NCBI GenBank assembly: GCA_007922225.1
Contig: ML680086.1
Location: 11,942,540 to 12,006,539, forward strand
Length of the DNA: 64,000 nucleotides
DNA from: Emydura subglobosa
Taxonomy: Eukaryota > Chordata > Testudines > Chelidae
Direction: 5' to 3'
Within the stretch, counting starts at the first letter, position 1; each line of letters starts with the position of its first letter. Under the pieces are notes generated by a model. The model made no database searches. It was not told where the DNA came from and saw nothing but the letters and a program-made list of their open reading frames with translations. Shown one piece after another: positions 59,614 to 64,000 of this stretch. Made by a program: the position numbers and the translations under genes.

Positions 59614-59912
59614 AGGATATGTACACACTGATGGCGGCAAATTCACTGCTGTCAGATCGATTTATCCGGATCAATTGAGTGGAAGTGAAGACCCGCTCAA
59701 TCAATCCAGAAGTCGATTTAGTAAAACCACCTTCCCAAAAAGCATAGCGCTGTGTTGGCGGATATGCATTTCTCATAGGCGCAGTGTAGTGGAGACAGCG
59801 CGCAGAAGAGGATTTAGGCAGTCAACGTAAGTTACACAAGCTACTCCACGTAGCTTGCGTAACTCTTGTCAACTGCAACCGAATTTCCCCCTTAGTATAG
59901 ACTAGGCTATAG
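59614..59912 (+). mobile_element. MITE, copy 2 of the family at 16.65 kb
   Basis: It starts aggatatgtacacactgatg with gcggcaaattcactgctgtc and ends near the tagtatagactaggctat segment. The segment ctacgtagcttgcgtaactc corresponds to the inverse of the element at 16.65 kb. Confidence 0.55.
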
Positions 59913-59921
59913 ACAGCATAC

Positions 59922-59975
59922 TAAGCTAGATAGACCACTGGTCTGGCTCGCAATGGCAGTTCCTGTGTTCCTGAT
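59922..59975 (+). repeat. Short interspersed repeat fragment
   Basis: The text agatagaccactggtctgg then ctcgcaatggcagttcctgt and gttcctg. It looks like the same abundant family as the fragment at 37.6 kb, but a different part. Confidence 0.3.
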
Positions 59976-62900
59976 TTTACAATATTATGAAGTGTTCATT
60001 AGGAGCTAGGTTGCGGATACTAAGTTGACTAGTACCTAAAGTTAGACACTCAAATCTACAGTTGTCTACATGGATAAATTGCTTGGCACTGAAATTCTTA
60101 ACTGGTACAGTGGAGGTGTCTTTCAATTGTGTTGCATGCTATAACAGTAACAGAAACCTGTAACTTTTTCAAGGTTTAACCCATTCACTTGATTACAAAT
60201 TTATTAAAATGTATTGGGAGCAAATGGTTTGTTATTCTTTTGATGGGCAGAATAGTTGCAGTGGCCATGGAATTTAGAAACCTTAAATAATTCCTTGCTA
60301 CTTGATTCCTCAGTCACATTTGGGAAGCATATTTCTGATTAAGAGCTCTTGTTTCAATGACAAATCCTTCTTTGGGATGAGCCAGTCAATGTCTGTCCTT
60401 GATATGCATATGTGATACATTTTTAAAATCCTAGAACTCCTTTCACACAGAGATCATTAAAAAAAACAACAACGCAGAAACACACAGCTGACAGCAAAAT
60501 ATGAGAGAGATCCAAATGTACTGAAAGATGGATGCACAACTACTAAGCAATGTGCTTCCCTGCCTCTTAGGAAATCAAGTACCACTTTGAATGTCCTTGG
60601 GACATTCTCATTTTAAGAATGTCCTAAGCATCACTCTTCATCAAAAATTATTTAAAAGACATCCAGTCATAGTTACAAAAAGAGTTCTAGTTTCATTACA
60701 TGCTCCAGATTTTGCGTGGCTTCGTGACTGTACCTTTGATAGTACAATGCTGTCTAGTGTGGCAATTTTGAGCCTGGCTTCAAGTTTTGGCATGATTTCA
60801 AACCCACAGTTCATCCCAGTGGTCCAAAGTATTGCCATCTGAGCTAGGCATGAGTTTCAAACATGAAAGATAAAAAGCCAGTATAACAAACCATGGAGAC
60901 CTAATTCAAAGTTCTCTTCTTTTTAGTTAGTTTATGTAATGCCCTTTTGTAACAGCCTCAATTAAATTAAAAATCAGAAACATTTACAATTTTTGTCTCA
61001 AGTATTTTACTAATACCGTTGAGAGAACACTCAGATCATAGAAAATTATATTATAAATACAGTTAGCAATGGCTTTGTATTGGGATGAGTGGAACATGCA
61101 TTTCCTAATTATACTGTTAACAGAAGAATTGTGAAATCTGGATTTTTTGACAGCTGTTTCATTGCTATCTATGCAATAAAATGATGCCACTTTCATACTA
61201 ACATTAAGAACTTTTGACAAGAAAGCTAGGGAGTTTAAAAAAAAAAAACAAAAAAAAACCAATCCTATGCTTATCTCAGAAGTATCTGAAACAAAGACTA
61301 CGTGCTTCTGAATTCAAACACTGGGAAGTGGGCAGTAAATTTGAAATGCATTGTGCAGGCTTTTGGGGCTTCAACAGGTTTTTGTTTATTTTTCCCCCAG
61401 TCATCGATACCATACTGTGACATACAGCATTAGAGCTGTAAGTTCTTTTGTGGCCATGTTTTTCCATGTGCTGATTCCATTCAGTGAAAGGAGGAGGAGG
61501 AGGAAGGGAGTTTTCACTTGTGAGCTAACTGATTGTTGGCAACCCTTTTGAGCTGGAAACCAGTTTTCTCACATTGGCTCAGAAGTGTGATGCAAGGGTA
61601 GATACACAGCAGAACCCTCTTAGGGAGGACTGAGTTTGAGAGGGAGAGGTTGGTAAACTCCCTGATTACTTCTTTGATGTTCTGTCAAAAATCCTGCACC
61701 CTTGGACAGAATTACAGAAAGATGCAAAGATATTCTGTGTTGGTTTCTCACATGTTTTGAAGTGCTAGAAATGCTGGTAAGATTTTAGCAGAACCTAAAA
61801 GCTCTTTGTGATATAATGCACAATTTTCCTATGTAGCCTAATAGGTGCAGGGACTGCTGCTGAGGAAGATGCAAATTGCACATCTCATTGAAATGTACAG
61901 CAAAAGCCTCCAAGAGATGCAAATTAAGGCCCAAGACTGCAAAGGGATCCAGAAGTATAGACCTGTATTCCCATGTGAAGCCCAGTTGACTGCAGTGGGG
62001 CTCCGCATAGGCCTCAGGGTTCATGCTTTAGTCAGTTTGGGACCATAATTTCTATTGTTTCCTACTTAGGCTATTAAATATATCACTGTGTACTAAATAT
62101 TATTATTATTTTCTAAGGCATTAATCACAGTAGTACCTAAGCATCATCTATACCAAATTGCAAAGTGATAGGTAATGTTATCTTAACTTTTGCATTTCCT
62201 GATGCTTTGTGTTTAACTATGTCACCATAACATTCCATTAGTCTGCCTGCTGCAGAATATTTGGAGCTGTTGGGCATGTAAGGAATGCTTTGTTTCCCCC
62301 AGTCCTGAGAGAAAACATATGTAGAATGTATGAAAAGCTCATCAGATCCAGTTTTACCAGAAATATTTCTGCTGAATGACTTCCCACTTTCTCATAGAAA
62401 GGGAGATTTAGTGATAATGTAGTCCAAATATTAAAGCAAGCTTTAAACGACTGATAACTTGTGGTTTAAAACGTGTAGACATTACAGGTTTCAGGAGAAG
62501 AGCTCATTTTGGCCTCTGTTTCACTTCATAGTTTTCTCTCTCTACAAATATGTGAGGAGGCTTATTTAGCACGAGGAGCATTTCACTGTGGTTGTTTGTG
62601 CAACCTTGTCAAGGCTCTTCACAGCTCTGTCTCTCCCTACATGCGTACTCTTGCTGTTACGTTATTTCCCATCTTTTCCACTATGCTCAGTCCGTTTGTC
62701 AGATTCACAAAGTCTCTCTCTTTCTCCCACAAGGTACACAGTCAGGCTCTTGCCAAAACCTGACACTTCTTCCTCTCTGGTGTCTCTACATTCTGTTAAT
62801 TTTTTCCTTCCCTGTCACTATAAACCCCTATCCATGCTACCATCCATCAAATAGACTAATCGCTTTCTCATTTTTTGCTTCATGTCTGCCCTCTTCAAGC

Positions 62901-64000
62901 CTGTTCCAAATGCCGCTACTAAAGACCAGAGCAATTTTCAAAACTGCCTAAAGGAGTTAGGTACTCAACTCCCTTAGGCATTTTAAAAAAAATCTTATCC
63001 CCATCTACGCTATATAAACAATCGTGTTTAATCACAGTTCTTTGTGGTATAGCCATGTTATTGGTCTGTCTTGTCTGTGTGGTCAGAAAAAACATGTTAC
63101 AAAATGTGTTGGTTACATCTGTGTTTCACAGTTACGCTTAAACCTGGTTATTTACGCATTGTGGTCTGAGCCAAAATCATATTGCCCATTACTCTGCCCT
63201 TATCGATTCACCCTTCAGGAGCCTTCCTCTTTCTTTCTGTCTCCTGACCACACTTCTCATCTTCATCTTGAAGATCTTGCACAGCTCTGCCTCTGTGTTA
63301 CTTTTTTCCTCCTTGCACTCTTAACTGCCTGCTCTGCCTTCTCTGATTAACCTTCTTTCATTCTTCTCCTTTCCCAACTGCTTCCTTCATGGACTTCTCT
63401 CAATCTTTTTGTGCCTTTTTCCATGATGCTCCTTACTCTTGGAACTTTCTTCAGTCAAATCCTTCCCGATGGCATAAAGAAATTTACAGTGCTCCAGGTT
63501 CAGAGGTTCATCCTGTGGGTTGTGGCTGAGCCTTACTGCAGGTGTCTGTCTTAGACTGTAAGCAGCAAGTCTTTTATTTTTGTAAAATGCAATCACACTA
63601 TGCTCAGTAATAATAATTTGAAAATCAAACTGTCATCCTTCTGTTCTGTGCATCATCACCAACAATCACCATTCTGGAGCTAGAATGTAGCTGCTGACTT
63701 AGTTACTGATGCATGAGGCAGAACAGATTGCAGCTAACGTTTCTGTGGCTAGTGTACGTGCCATAGTGCTGATGGTATTAAATTATTTTTGTCAGTGAGC
63801 CAAGTAGAGCTGACCCAGAAAAATGGCACATTATCACCCCAGAGACTTGTTCTGTATCTGCTAGCCATGCTCACTCTTTTCTTTTCTTATCAATGCTCTT
63901 TTTCTCTAACTTCAAAGCAAATTCCAAAAGGGTAGGTGGAAGTTTTCATACAAAGCTTACTTTGCAGGGTTCAGTGCTTTCCAAATGGGGTATACAAAAT

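Larger units (their letters stand above)
59208..64000 (+). other. DHX35 intron 14 (continues beyond the window)
   Basis: No exon 15 was found: sequence for the expected LDKDCRLTEP region does not appear. The intron contains a MITE at 59.61-59.91 kb, a short repeat fragment at about 59.92 kb and an A-run near 61238. Confidence 0.6.

Noticed and set aside
59208..64000. DHX35 exon 15
   Set aside because: I looked for the expected continuation after YALGG in all + frames and did not find it; the exon lies downstream.

Overview
The window is vertebrate nuclear DNA. It has large introns, GT-AG (and one GC-AG) splice sites, CpG-rich first exons, decayed CR1-like LINEs, MIR-type SINEs, hAT-like MITEs and a DIRS retrotransposon. 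This repeat mix, together with the FAM83D-DHX35 gene order known from human chromosome 20q, suggests a sauropsid. A turtle is my best guess; that is inference and was not tested by any search.

Layout: (1) 1-10.2 kb holds exons 2-4 of a FAM83D-type gene on the + strand (called FAM83D-a here). Its exon 1 is not visible in the window. (2) 12.9-25.3 kb holds a second, tandem FAM83D-type gene (FAM83D-b) with its own CpG-rich first exon, a TATA box and a CHR-like G2/M element. Intron 1 of both copies shares non-coding sequence, so this is a segmental tandem duplication. FAM83D-b keeps the whole DUF1669 domain but stops early; the rest of its C-terminal region survives only as decayed sequence after the stop. 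(3) Intron 2 of FAM83D-b carries an almost complete DIRS-type tyrosine-recombinase retrotransposon of about 6.2 kb (17.44-23.63 kb) with inverted terminal repeats, an internal complementary region, gag, RT-RNase H and YR reading frames. A ~0.3 kb terminal-repeat-only relative sits 1.1 kb upstream, in intron 1. (4) 25.3-31.2 kb is intergenic and repeat-rich. (5) 31.4 kb to the end holds the first 14 coding exons of DHX35, a DEAH-box RNA helicase, on the + strand. All exon junctions keep frame and give 469 codons; the remaining exons lie beyond the window.

The host genes are ordinary conserved cell-biology genes: a spindle CK1-anchoring protein and an RNA helicase. The unusual content is the FAM83D tandem pair with divergent C-termini and the DIRS element with its miniature relative. 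I saw no convincing wholly new system.
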